The notes under the pieces are model-generated. The model was not told the origin of the DNA. It saw only the letters and a program-made list of their open reading frames with translations, and searched no databases. The position numbers were made by a program, and so were the translations under genes. Shown here one piece after another: positions 52,691-62,063 of a DNA stretch of 64,000 bases (the first letter of the stretch is position 1; each line of letters starts with the position of its first letter). The DNA is from DATCZB01 sp035513215 (GTDB lineage Bacteria > Pseudomonadota > Gammaproteobacteria > Steroidobacterales > Rariloculaceae), in the NCBI GenBank assembly GCA_035513215.1, contig DATKCK010000051.1:1-64000 (forward strand). The letters are read 5' to 3'.

Positions 52691-52715
52691 TTCGGTCGGC
52701 TCGGAAAAAGGTTAC
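52691..52715 (-). promoter_or_regulatory. Candidate SigF-type ECF promoter of the buf operon
   Basis: On the minus strand GTAACC (52715-52710) and CGAA (52694-52691) are separated by 15 nt, 38 nt from the bufA ATG at the -10 end. This is close to the GTAACC-CGAA promoter described for Caulobacter SigF (recalled, with about 16-nt spacing). It would place bufABCD under the adjacent sigma factor. Confidence 0.55.
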
Positions 52716-52737
52716 GTTCGTCGATAGAATCCCTCCG

Positions 52738-53310
52738 ATGTCGTCTCAGGACTCGAATACGAATGCCCTCGGGGAGCTGATGCGGGCAGCACAGCACGGA
52801 GACTCGACGGCTTACGTGGAGCTCCTGCGCGCCGTTACGCCGAGAATTCGTCAGCTCATCCACCATCAGCGGGGGTTCGCCGGCGCCGAGGAGGTGGAGG
52901 ACCTCGTGCAGGAGGTTCTGCTATCGCTGCACAAGGTTCGTGCCAGCTACGATCCGTCGCGGCCTTTTGCGCCCTGGCTACAGGCGATCGTGCGCAACCG
53001 CCTGGCCGACGGTGCCCGGCGTTACTCCCGCTCGGCGAAGAGAGAAGTGAGCATGGATGATGAGGACGTAACCTTTTCAGAGTTTGCGGCGAATTCTGAA
53101 TCTGAAGAACCGAACGACGTCGCGGCTTTGCATCGGGCCGTTCGCGATTTGCCGGAGGGACAACGGCGGGCGATCGAGCTATTGAAGCTCAAGGAGCTTT
53201 CGTTGAAAGAGGCGGCAGCGATCACAGGCGCCAGCCAGAGCTCTCTGAAGGTTGCGACGCATCGAGCGCTGGTGAATCTTCGAAAGACCCTGGGTGTAAG
53301 GGACACGTGA
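52738..53310 (+). CDS. sigF: ECF sigma factor of the SigF type, controlling buf
   Basis: 190 aa. Region 2 has EVEDLVQEVLLSLHKVRASY and PFAPWLQAIVRNRLAD, region 4 LPEGQRRAIELLKLKELSLK and GASQSSLKVATHRALVNLRK. Its partner is a DUF1109 (NrsF) anti-sigma overlapping by GTGA. In Caulobacter SigF/NrsF control a bufferin operon induced by copper and other stresses. The divergent buf operon fits this precisely. Confidence 0.87.
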   Translation: MSSQDSNTNALGELMRAAQHGDSTAYVELLRAVTPRIRQLIHHQRGFAGAEEVEDLVQEVLLSLHKVRASYDPSRPFAPWLQAIVRNRLADGARRYSRSAKREVSMDDEDVTFSEFAANSESEEPNDVAALHRAVRDLPEGQRRAIELLKLKELSLKEAAAITGASQSSLKVATHRALVNLRKTLGVRDT

Positions 53311-53948
53311 AAACCGACGATCTGATCGAGCGACTTGCGGCGCGGCTCACGCCTGTCAGGCCATTGGCGCCTCCCGGCAAGAGGGCCGCGCTGTGGCTCA
53401 TGGGCTCGGCCCTGTACCTCGGGGCGATGATTCTGGGGGTCTCGGGATTCGATACCACGACGGGCGGTATGGCCCCGGGCCTTCTGTTGTCGCAGTCGAT
53501 CGGCGTTCTGGCCGGCGCGCTCGCGGTCTTCGCGGCCTTTTCGTCGGTCGTCCCCGGCGATTCGCGGCGAGCGCTGATCGTCACTGCGCTCGCAACGCTC
53601 GCATGGCTGGCCTGGTTTGCCGTGGTTGTCGTCAGTGCTGACGACGCTCAGGCGATCGCCGCATCCCGGCACGAATGGGTTTGCGTGGCAATGATTTTAG
53701 CGGGCGGTGCTCCGCTCGCCGCGACACTGGCGATCATGCTCAGAAAAGGCGCCCCCTTGCACCCGATGCTGACCGGCGTGCTGGTCGCGATTGCCGTTGG
53801 CCTCCTGGCCAACTTCAGTGCTTGCATTTCCTTGCCGCATGGCAATGCCGAAGCAACGTTCGCGTGGCACGGAGCGGCCCTGGCAATTCTGGTATTGTGC
53901 TGCGCCGTGGGTGCTCGATTCGTCTTCACCTGGCGCGGGGCCGGATGA
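53307..53948 (+). CDS. nrsF: NrsF-like (DUF1109) membrane anti-sigma factor
   Basis: 213 aa from GTG at 53307, overlapping the sigma gene by 4 nt. Six membrane segments, with the family's conserved cysteines in WVCVAMILAGGAPL and FSACISLPHGNAEATFAWHG. NrsF holds SigF at the inner membrane until a periplasmic signal acts through the cysteines. It overlaps cbpA by ATGA, which is unusual for this locus type. Confidence 0.85.
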   Translation: MKTDDLIERLAARLTPVRPLAPPGKRAALWLMGSALYLGAMILGVSGFDTTTGGMAPGLLLSQSIGVLAGALAVFAAFSSVVPGDSRRALIVTALATLAWLAWFAVVVVSADDAQAIAASRHEWVCVAMILAGGAPLAATLAIMLRKGAPLHPMLTGVLVAIAVGLLANFSACISLPHGNAEATFAWHGAALAILVLCCAVGARFVFTWRGAG

Positions 53949-54877
53949 AGTTCAAAGATTACTATGAGCTGATGGGCGTTGCGCGCGACGCGACGCAGGA
54001 CGACATCAAGCGCGCCTATCGCCGGCTCGCGCGCAAGTACCATCCCGACGTCAGCAAGGAGGACGATGCCGAGGAGCGGTTCAAGGAAATCGGCGAGGCC
54101 TACGAGGTGCTCAGGGATCCCGAGAAACGGGCTGCCTACGATGAGCTCGGCAGTCGCTGGAAGGAGGGGCAGGAGTTTCGCCCGCCGCCGGACTGGGATT
54201 TTCAGTCCGAGGGCGTGCGCGATGCCGGCGCATTCAGCGATTTTTTCGAGAATCTGTTCGGCGGTGCCTCAGGTCACGCGGGCGGGCGTCGTTCGACGTT
54301 TCGCGGCAAGGGATTCGACCGACAGGCCGATGTCGGCATTACGCTCGAGGAAGCCTTCAGGGGCGCCGAGCGTACGCTGTCGCTCGAGCAGGTCGTCAGT
54401 GGCGCGGACGGCCGGCCGCAAAGCCGAACGCGACAGCTCAACGTCCGGATTCCGGCCGGCGTCACGGAAGGGCAGCAGATCAGGCTCGCCGGTCAGGGCG
54501 ATCCGGGTATCGGCGGCGGACCTTCCGGCGACCTGTTCCTGCGCGTTCGCCTGCTGCCCCATGGTCTTTTCAAGGTCAACGGCAAGGACGTCGAGCTCGA
54601 GCTGCCGGTCACCCCATGGGAGGCCGCGCTCGGCGCGACGGTCAGGGTCCCGACGTTGGTGGGCAAGGTCGACCTCAGAATCCCGAAGGGTTCGCAGTCC
54701 GGTCAGCAGCTTCGTCTCAAGGGCAAGGGACTGGCGGGCAAGCCGCCGGGTGACCAGCACGTCGTCTTGAAGGTCGTCACGCCCGCGGCGCAAAACGAAG
54801 CGCAGGAGGAGCTCTATCGCGAGATGGCGAAGATCATGCCGATGAATCCTCGAGAATCCCTGGAGCGAGAGTCGTGA
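53945..54877 (+). CDS. cbpA: Curved DNA-binding / DnaJ-class co-chaperone CbpA
   Basis: 310 aa; ATG at 53945 within the nrsF stop. J domain 1-70 with HPD in ARKYHPDVSKED, then a Gly-rich stretch (SDFFENLFGGASGHAGGRR), two beta-sandwich C-terminal domains (LNVRIPAGVTEGQQIRLAGQ, DLRIPKGSQSGQQLRLKGKG) and no zinc-finger: the CbpA (class B) order. Stimulates DnaK. Overlaps cbpM by GTGA. Confidence 0.93.
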   Translation: MKFKDYYELMGVARDATQDDIKRAYRRLARKYHPDVSKEDDAEERFKEIGEAYEVLRDPEKRAAYDELGSRWKEGQEFRPPPDWDFQSEGVRDAGAFSDFFENLFGGASGHAGGRRSTFRGKGFDRQADVGITLEEAFRGAERTLSLEQVVSGADGRPQSRTRQLNVRIPAGVTEGQQIRLAGQGDPGIGGGPSGDLFLRVRLLPHGLFKVNGKDVELELPVTPWEAALGATVRVPTLVGKVDLRIPKGSQSGQQLRLKGKGLAGKPPGDQHVVLKVVTPAAQNEAQEELYREMAKIMPMNPRESLERES

Positions 54878-55167
54878 GCCGGGACAATCCCTTGATCGGA
54901 GTCCTGCTCGACGAGTCGTTGACGCTGACCCTGCACGAGCTTTGCGAATACTGCGGGGTCGAGGAGTCGGTCGTGATCGAGATGGTCCGGGAAGGCATTG
55001 CCGAGCCGATCGATGACGCTTCGACTGAATGGCAGTTTACAGGCAGGTCCGTTGCGCGCATCAGAATCGCGTATCGCCTGAGACGCGATCTTGAGGTCAA
55101 CATGGCAGGCGCCGCGTTGGCGCTTGAGCTGCTCGAGGAAATCGAAACGCTGAGGAAGCGGCGTTAG
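54874..55167 (+). CDS. cbpM: CbpM-like chaperone modulator (MerR-like)
   Basis: 97 aa from GTG at 54874. TLTLHELCEYCGVEESVVIE matches the helix-turn-helix part of CbpM, which binds the J domain of CbpA and inhibits it. GTGA overlap with cbpA; its stop overlaps the convergent lon stop by 4 nt. Confidence 0.85.
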   Translation: MSRDNPLIGVLLDESLTLTLHELCEYCGVEESVVIEMVREGIAEPIDDASTEWQFTGRSVARIRIAYRLRRDLEVNMAGAALALELLEEIETLRKRR

Positions 55168-57560
55168 GCGGCTTCCGTCTCCTGAGAGGAGCGGCCGTTC
55201 GGCTCGAGCGCGGCGGCCAGGGCTTCGTCGACATTCTGGACGAAGACGAAGTCGAGCGCTGCGCGCGCGGATTCCGGCACCTCGTGCAGGTCCTTGCGGT
55301 TTCGCTCCGGCAGTATGACCTGCCCGATGCCGGCCCTGAGCGCTGCGAGCACCTTTTCCTTGATGCCGCCGATGGGCAGGACGAGGCCGCGCAGGCTGAT
55401 CTCGCCGGTCATTGCGATGTCGTTGCGAACCGTGCGTCCGCTGAGCAGCGACGAGATCGCGACGAACATCGTTACGCCCGCGCTCGGTCCGTCCTTCGGA
55501 ATGGCGCCGGCCGGAACGTGGATGTGGATGTCGCTGTCCTCGAGCTCCGAACGCGTGACGCCGAGCCGGTCGAGCCGCGACTTGGCGAGTGTCAGCGCGG
55601 CCTGCGCGCTTTCCTTCATGACTTCGCCGAGCTGGCCCGTCAGGATCAGCTTGTCCTTGCCCGGAATCCGGCTCGCCTCGACGAACAGGATGTCGCCGCC
55701 GACCGGCGTCCAGGCGAGGCCCGTGGCGACGCCCGGGATGCTCGTTCGGAGCCTGACCTCGCTCTCGAATTTCCTCGGCCCGAGGATGCTCTCGAGATCC
55801 CCGGCCTTCACGTCGACACGATCAGCCGTGCCTTCGCTGATCTTCATGGCCGCGTGACGCAGGACGGCACCGATCTCACGCTCGAGATTCCGAACGCCGG
55901 ACTCGCGCGTGTAGCCCGCGATCAGCGCATCGAGTGCCTCGTCCTCGATGACCGCCTGCTCCGGCGCGAGGCCGTTGGCCTTGAGCTGCCGCGCAACGAG
56001 GTATCGCCGTGCGATCTCGAGCTTCTCCTCCTGCGTGTAGCCCGGCAGCTCGATGACCTCCATCCGGTCCCTCAAGGGGCCCGGAATCGCATCGAGCACG
56101 TTGGCCGTGCTGATGAAGAGCACCTTGCTCAAGTCGAACGGCAGGTCCAGATAGTGGTCGCGGAACGTCGAGTTCTGCTCCGGATCGAGCACCTCGAGCA
56201 GGGCCGACGACGGATCGCCGTGGAAGCCGACGCCGAGCTTGTCCATCTCGTCGAGCATGAACACGGGATTGCGCGTCTTCGCCTTGCGTATGCTCTGAAT
56301 GATCGTGCCCGGCATCGAGCCGATATAGGTTCTCCGGTGGCCGCGGATCTCCGCCTCGTCGTGGATGCCGCCGAGGCTCGCGCGCACGAACTTGAGCCCA
56401 AGCGCGCGCGCGATGCTCTGGCCCAGAGACGTCTTGCCGACGCCGGGCGGGCCGACGAAGCACAGAATCGGGCTCCGTCCCTCGGGGTTGAGCTTGCGCA
56501 CGGCGAGGTACTCGAGTATCCGGCGCTTGACCTTGTCGAGGCCGTAATGGTCCTCGTCGAGAATCTCGCGCGCCCGGCCGATGTCGATCGATTCCTCGTC
56601 GAGGGCCGACCAGGGCAAGTCCGTCAGCCAATCGAGATAGGTGCGCACCATCGAGTGCTCGGCTGCCGCTTCGGGCATGTGCTCGAGCCGCTTCAGCTCC
56701 TTCCTGGCCTGCGCTTCGGCTTCCGCAGGCATGCGAGCCTCGTCGATCGCCTTTCCGATCGCCTCGATTTCCGGGCTGCCCTGATCCTCACCGAGCTCCT
56801 TCTGGATCGTCTTGAGCTGCTCGCGAAGCAGGTACTCGCGGTGACGCTCGTCCATCTTCTCTTGCGTTTGCTCGCCGATCTCCCGGGAAAGCTTCAGGAC
56901 CTCGAGCCGGTGCGCCATGAGCTCGAGCAGCCGCTCGAGGCGCGGCCTGATGTCGATGGTTTCGAGCAGCTCCTGCTTTTCGGACGGCTTGAAGTCGATC
57001 AGGCCGCCCACGAAATCGGCCAGCGCGGCCGGCGACTCGAGCGTTCTCAGCGACGCGGCCACCTCCGGCGGCGCTTGCGCCAGGAACTCGAGCGCCTCGA
57101 TAGCCCTTGCCCGGATATTCGAGGCGAGCGCCTCGATCTCCGGCCGCGTGCTGTCGGGCTCATGGATCTCGTCGAACCGCGCCGCGAGAAACTTCAGTCC
57201 CGGAACGAAGTCGAGGACCCTGAATCGATGCTCTCCCTGACAAATCAGATGGTGCATGCCGTTCGGAGCCGTGATGAACCGGACGACGCTGACGATCGTG
57301 CCGACGTCGTGAAGCTCCCCGGGACCGGGCGCATCGACGGAGGGATCCTTTTGGAGCAGGATGCCGAGCTTGCGGTCGTTGGCAACGGCCTCTTTCGCGG
57401 CGGCGATCGAGACCTCGCGGCCGAGCGACACCGAGGTCACGGCACCCGGGAAGACAACGAGGTTTCGCACCGGAAGCACGAGCAGAATGTCGTCTGGCAG
57501 GCGTGATGCCTCGTCGTTACGGTCGCGGTCGTTCTCGGGCTGCTGGCTATCCTTTGTCAT
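55164..57560 (-). CDS. lon: ATP-dependent protease La
   Basis: 798 aa, normal length for Lon. N-terminal LON domain (LPVRNLVVFPGAVTSVSLGR), coiled coil (LLREQLKTIQKELGEDQGSP), AAA+ module with Walker A CFVGPPGVGKTSLGQ and Walker B FMLDEMDKLG, and the Ser-Lys proteolytic site in PKDGPSAGVTMF and IGGIKEKVLAALRAG. Degrades misfolded and regulatory proteins in the cytosol. Convergent with cbpM. Start at ATG 57560. Confidence 0.96.
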   Translation of the reverse strand: MTKDSQQPENDRDRNDEASRLPDDILLVLPVRNLVVFPGAVTSVSLGREVSIAAAKEAVANDRKLGILLQKDPSVDAPGPGELHDVGTIVSVVRFITAPNGMHHLICQGEHRFRVLDFVPGLKFLAARFDEIHEPDSTRPEIEALASNIRARAIEALEFLAQAPPEVAASLRTLESPAALADFVGGLIDFKPSEKQELLETIDIRPRLERLLELMAHRLEVLKLSREIGEQTQEKMDERHREYLLREQLKTIQKELGEDQGSPEIEAIGKAIDEARMPAEAEAQARKELKRLEHMPEAAAEHSMVRTYLDWLTDLPWSALDEESIDIGRAREILDEDHYGLDKVKRRILEYLAVRKLNPEGRSPILCFVGPPGVGKTSLGQSIARALGLKFVRASLGGIHDEAEIRGHRRTYIGSMPGTIIQSIRKAKTRNPVFMLDEMDKLGVGFHGDPSSALLEVLDPEQNSTFRDHYLDLPFDLSKVLFISTANVLDAIPGPLRDRMEVIELPGYTQEEKLEIARRYLVARQLKANGLAPEQAVIEDEALDALIAGYTRESGVRNLEREIGAVLRHAAMKISEGTADRVDVKAGDLESILGPRKFESEVRLRTSIPGVATGLAWTPVGGDILFVEASRIPGKDKLILTGQLGEVMKESAQAALTLAKSRLDRLGVTRSELEDSDIHIHVPAGAIPKDGPSAGVTMFVAISSLLSGRTVRNDIAMTGEISLRGLVLPIGGIKEKVLAALRAGIGQVILPERNRKDLHEVPESARAALDFVFVQNVDEALAAALEPNGRSSQETEAA

Positions 57561-57692
57561 CGGGGCGCCTGTCGATGCGTGGAATGTCAGCTCAAAATGG
57601 CATCGCGACCGGCGACTTTCAAGGGCCGGCCGGGTCTATACTCCGTGGTCCGGACCTCTCGAGCCGGAACCATGAGCAGGGGGACCGCGAAG

Positions 57693-58970
57693 ATGTTGAA
57701 GACGATTCGATCACCGATGGCCTGGATCGCGATTGGCATGCTGACGTTGGCGGGCGCCCTGACCGCAAGCGCGCAGACGGCCCGCCCCGAGCAGGTCGGC
57801 CTCTCGAGCGAGCGCCTCGAGCGCATCGGCGAGCTCGCGCAGCGGCATATCGACGCCGGCAGCTTCACGGGCGCCGTGACGCTCGTAGCCCGCAACGGCC
57901 AGGTCGCTCATCTCGAAGCGCACGGGCTGATGGACCTCGAAGAGAGTAAGCCGATGGCCGAGGACGGCATCTTCCGCATCATGTCGATGACCAAGCCCGT
58001 CATCGGCGTGGCGACGCTGATGATGATGGAGGAGGGCAAGGTACGGCTGAACGATCCCGTGTCCAAGTTCATTCCCGAGTGGGAAGACATGGTCGTCGGC
58101 ATGGCGGTCGACTCGGGGCCGGCGTTTCCGGTCGGCGGCAGGGGCGCCGGCGGCGGGCAAGCGGCACCCGAGTACTACAGTGTGCCGGTCGAGCGCGAAG
58201 TCACCGTCCGCGACCTGCTTACGCATACGTCCGGTGTCGTCAGCGGCACAATCAGCAACTTCGCGAACCGCGCCGTTGCGGCGTCGCCGCAGGAAACGCT
58301 TGCGGATTACATTCCGAGGCTCGGCGACGTGCCGCTCGAGTTCCAGCCGGGCACGCGTTGGGCCTATAGCGCCGCGGCCGGTTTCGATGTGCTGTCGCGG
58401 ATCGTCGAGGTGGCATCGGGCATGCCGATCGACGAGTTCCTCGAGGAGCGCCTGTTCGATCCGCTCGGCATGATCGACACGACCTATGTCCCGCCGAACG
58501 ATGACCCGCGGCTCGTGACACGTTACTCGCGCTCGGCGAACGGCCTCGAGCCGCAATCCGATCTTGGGTTCATGAACGGTATCTATTTCTCGGGTGGTGG
58601 CGGACTCTTCAGCACGGCGAGCGATTACGCGCGGTTTGCGATGATGCTCGCGGGCGGCGGCGAGCTCGACGGCGAGCGCATTCTGAGCCCCCGGCTCGTC
58701 GAGCTGATGGGCTCGGTGTTCGCGCCTGACACGTTGCCGGGACGGCCCCAAGGCGAGCCCTATGGGCTCAGCGTGCGCGTCGTCACCGATCCCGTGGCGC
58801 GCAACACCTTCCTGTCCGAGGGTAGCTTCGGCTGGAGCGGCGCTTTCGGCACGCACTTCTGGGTCGACCCGAAGGAGGGTCTCGTCGCCATCGCGATGAC
58901 GCAGACCTCGAACCGCGAGTTCCTGAGCGACTTCGAGAACATGGTCATGCAGGCCGTGGTCGGCGATTAG
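57693..58970 (+). CDS. Secreted serine hydrolase, beta-lactamase class C-like
   Basis: 425 aa from ATG 57693 (AGGGGG about 9 nt upstream; ATG 57672 is an alternative). Signal peptide to about 29 (LTLAGALTASAQ). S-x-x-K in IMSMTKPVIG, Tyr motif WAYSAAAGFDVLSRI, and GAFGTHFW near the KTG position. Typical of the broad family of class C/esterase/D-aminopeptidase-like hydrolases; no evidence for real beta-lactam resistance. Confidence 0.85.
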   Translation: MLKTIRSPMAWIAIGMLTLAGALTASAQTARPEQVGLSSERLERIGELAQRHIDAGSFTGAVTLVARNGQVAHLEAHGLMDLEESKPMAEDGIFRIMSMTKPVIGVATLMMMEEGKVRLNDPVSKFIPEWEDMVVGMAVDSGPAFPVGGRGAGGGQAAPEYYSVPVEREVTVRDLLTHTSGVVSGTISNFANRAVAASPQETLADYIPRLGDVPLEFQPGTRWAYSAAAGFDVLSRIVEVASGMPIDEFLEERLFDPLGMIDTTYVPPNDDPRLVTRYSRSANGLEPQSDLGFMNGIYFSGGGGLFSTASDYARFAMMLAGGGELDGERILSPRLVELMGSVFAPDTLPGRPQGEPYGLSVRVVTDPVARNTFLSEGSFGWSGAFGTHFWVDPKEGLVAIAMTQTSNREFLSDFENMVMQAVVGD

Positions 58971-58998
58971 TCGCGCTCGACGTATTCGAAAAAGATTC

Positions 58999-61900
58999 GT
59001 GGCCGTAGAGTCGGAGGTATCCGGGGCGATCCGCCGGGGTCGTTTCTTCCTGCCATTCGCTCTCGCTGCGGCGTTTATGGCCGGGTGCAGCGGTTCGGGC
59101 GAATCTGCGCAATTCGGGAACATCGATCGCGAACGGCTCCTGAACGCCGACTCGGAGCCCGAGAACTGGCTGACCGAGGGCCGCGATTTCGGCAAGAGTC
59201 ACTTTTCCACGCTCGAGCAGATCAACCTCGAGACGATCGGCGAACTCGGCTTCGCCTGGGAATATCAGACCGGCACGAGCCGCGGCCTCGAAGCGACACC
59301 GATCGTCGTCGACGGCGTGCTCTACACGTCGGGCACGACGGGCCGCGCCTACGCGATCGACGCGGCGACCGGCGAGGAGATCTGGGCGTTCGATCCGCAA
59401 AGCGACGGGCAATTCAACCGCTGGGCTTGCTGTGACGAGGTCAATCGCGGTGTGGCGGTCTGGGAAGGCATGGTTTATGTCGGCTCGTTCGATGGCCGGC
59501 TGTTTGGCCTCGATGCCGCGACCGGCGACATCGTCTGGGAAGTCGACACGATCATCGACAAGGGCCGTGGCTATACGGTCAGCGGCGCGCCCGAGGTCGC
59601 CGGCGACGTCGTCGTGATTGGCAATGCCGGCGCCGACTACGACGCACGCGGCTACATCACGGCCTACGACCTGAAGACCGGCGAGCTCGCCTGGCGCTTC
59701 TTCACCGTGCCCGGCGATCCGGCCAACGGCTTCGAGCATCCCGAGCTCGAGATGGCGGCGGAGACCTGGGATCCGGAGAGCCGCTGGGACGTTGGCGGCG
59801 GCGGCACCGTTTGGAACTCGATGGTCTACGACCCCGAGCTGAACCTGCTCTATGTCGGTACCGGCAACGCGGCGCTCTTCAACTGGTACGAGCGCAGCCC
59901 GTCGGGCGGCGACAACCTGTTTCTCTGCTCGATTCTCGCCATCGACCCCGACACGGGCCGGCTCGTCTGGTACTACCAGCAAGTGCCGCGCGAGGGCTGG
60001 GACTACACGGCGACGCAGCCGATGATTCTCGCGGATCTCGAGCTCGACGGCGAGGTCCGCCAGGTGCTGATGCAGGCGCCGAAGGCCGGCTTCTTCTATA
60101 TCCTCGACCGTGCGACGGGCGAGCTGCTGTCGGCCGACAAGTACGTGCCCGTCAATTGGGCGACGCACGTCGATCTCGAGACCGGTCGTCCCGCGATCGA
60201 TCTCGAGCAGGTCGATTACCGCGACGGTCCCGTCTTCGTCGAGCCTTCGGGCATGGGCGGGCATGCCTGGAATGCGATGGCGCACAACGCCGAGAACGGC
60301 CTCGTCTATATTCCGGCGATCGAGGGCGGCGCGATCACTTACGACCCGACCGACGGTCACGTCTACCGGCCGAAGCAGGCGAACTCGGGGAACAGCACGC
60401 TCTTCGGCGACAGCATGCTGATGGATCCCGATCTCGCACCGCCGCCGATGCGCGATCTGCTGCGGGCGGTGCAGCAGAGCGGCGCGGCGCGGCAGCGCGC
60501 CGTGCTGAAGGCCTTCGACCCGCAAACGGGCGAGGTCCGCTGGGAGCAGGAAGCCGTCGGCTTCTGGGATCGCGCCGGCGTGCTTGCGACCTCGGGCGGC
60601 CTCGTGTTTCAGGGGACCGACACGGGATATCTCAAGGCCTTCAACGCCGAGACGGGCGAAGAGGTGGTGAACCTCGAGGTCGGCACCTCGATCATCGCGG
60701 CGCCGATGACCTATGCGATCGACGGCGAGCAATACATCGCCGTCATGGCAGGCTGGGGCGGTGGCGGCTGGTTCGCGCCGCACGACACCAGCGCCGTCGT
60801 CAAGTACGGCAATGACGGGCGCATTCTCGCGTTCAAGCTCGGCGGCGGCGACGTGCCGCTGCCTGAGCTCGTCAGCGATACCGGGCCTATGCCCGAGCCG
60901 CCGGCGCAGTTCGGCACGCCGGAGCAGATCGAGGAAGGCCGGCAGCTCTTCGCGCGCAGCTGCTCGCTGTGTCATGCGAACAGCGATATCGGCCTGACGC
61001 CCGATTTGAGGCGCATGAGCGCCGATACTCACGCGGCCTTCAATGCGATCGTGCTTGAGGGCGCCCGCCGCACCCGCGGCATGCCGCAATGGGACGACGT
61101 ACTGAACGAGGCACAGAGCACCGCGATTCATGCGTATCTGATCGATCTGGCCTGGAGGGCATATGGCGCGCAGGCTTCGTTGCCGGACATCGAGATTCTC
61201 GACACCGAGGTGTACGCCGAAAGTGTCACGGCGTCGGCCGACGGAACGGTCTTCATTGGTAGCATCAAAGGGAACGTCTATCGCGCGGAACCCGGTTCCG
61301 GCGAGGCGACGGCATGGATCGAAACGTCGCCCGACAATGGAATACTGACCATTTTCGGCGTGCTCGCCGACGATGCGAGCAATACGCTCTGGCTTTGCTC
61401 GGTGCCGAACCTGTTCGGACCGAACCGTTCCGAGGGCGAGTCGAGCCTCATGGCTTTCGATCTCGCGACTGGCGAGCAGAGGGGTGTCTATCCGTTTCCG
61501 GCGCCGGCATCGGTCTGCAACGACATCACGATCGGGCCCGACCGCACGGCCTACGCGTCCGACACGAGCAACGGGCGCATTTTCGCGCTCGCGCCCGGCG
61601 CCGAATCGCTCGCGCTCTATGGCGAGGACGAGACGCTCGTCGGCATCGACGGGCTCGCGTTCTCCGGTGACGGAACGCTTTACGTCAATAACGTGCGAAG
61701 CAATCAGATCCTGCGAATCGAGACCGACGGCTCCGGAGCGATGACGGGGCTGACCGAGCTCACGCTGTCGCACGAGCTCGGCGGCCGGACGGCTTTCGCC
61801 TGATCGAGGGCAATCGTTTCCTGCAGGCCGAGGGCACGATCGGACGGCTTTCGATTGTCGACATCGAAGGCGACAATGCGACGCTGACGATCCTCGACGA

Positions 61901-62048
61901 TGCGCTCGAGTCCTCGCCCGGCGCTACGCCGGTCGGGGATACGGCCTATGTCATCGAAAGCAATATTCGATATCTGCTGAATCCCGAGCTTCAGGGACTG
62001 CAGCCGGAATCCTTTATGATCTACGCACGCCCGCTACCGGGCGAGTGA
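58999..62048 (+). pseudogene. Quinohemoprotein with extra C-terminal propeller, frameshifted near its end
   Basis: GTG at 58999; lipobox-like AAAFMAGCSGS. Residues about 45-620 form a PQQ alcohol-dehydrogenase propeller with the vicinal cysteines of WACCDEVNRGVAV and repeated W-x-F-x-P blades. A cytochrome c domain follows with CSLCH at 655-659. Unusually, residues 715-934 add a SMP-30/NHL-like propeller (GPDRTAYASDTSNGRIFALA). TGA at 61801-61803 ends this frame, but homology continues in the next frame (RLIEGNRFLQAEGTIGRLSI) to 62048. Restoring one C in a CCC run near 61788 repairs it. Oxidises an alcohol or sugar in the periplasm; substrate unknown. Confidence 0.8.
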
Positions 62049-62063
62049 CGGGGGCAAATCGAT

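Noticed and set aside
55284..57506. 740-codon open frame on the plus strand opposite lon
   Set aside because: Arg/Asp/Leu-rich, no domain, lies exactly opposite a well-conserved Lon; an artefact of high GC at codon third positions.
58945..61773. 942-codon open frame on the minus strand opposite the quinohemoprotein
   Set aside because: No recognisable domain; composition (Arg, His, Glu) is that of an antisense frame of a GC-rich gene.
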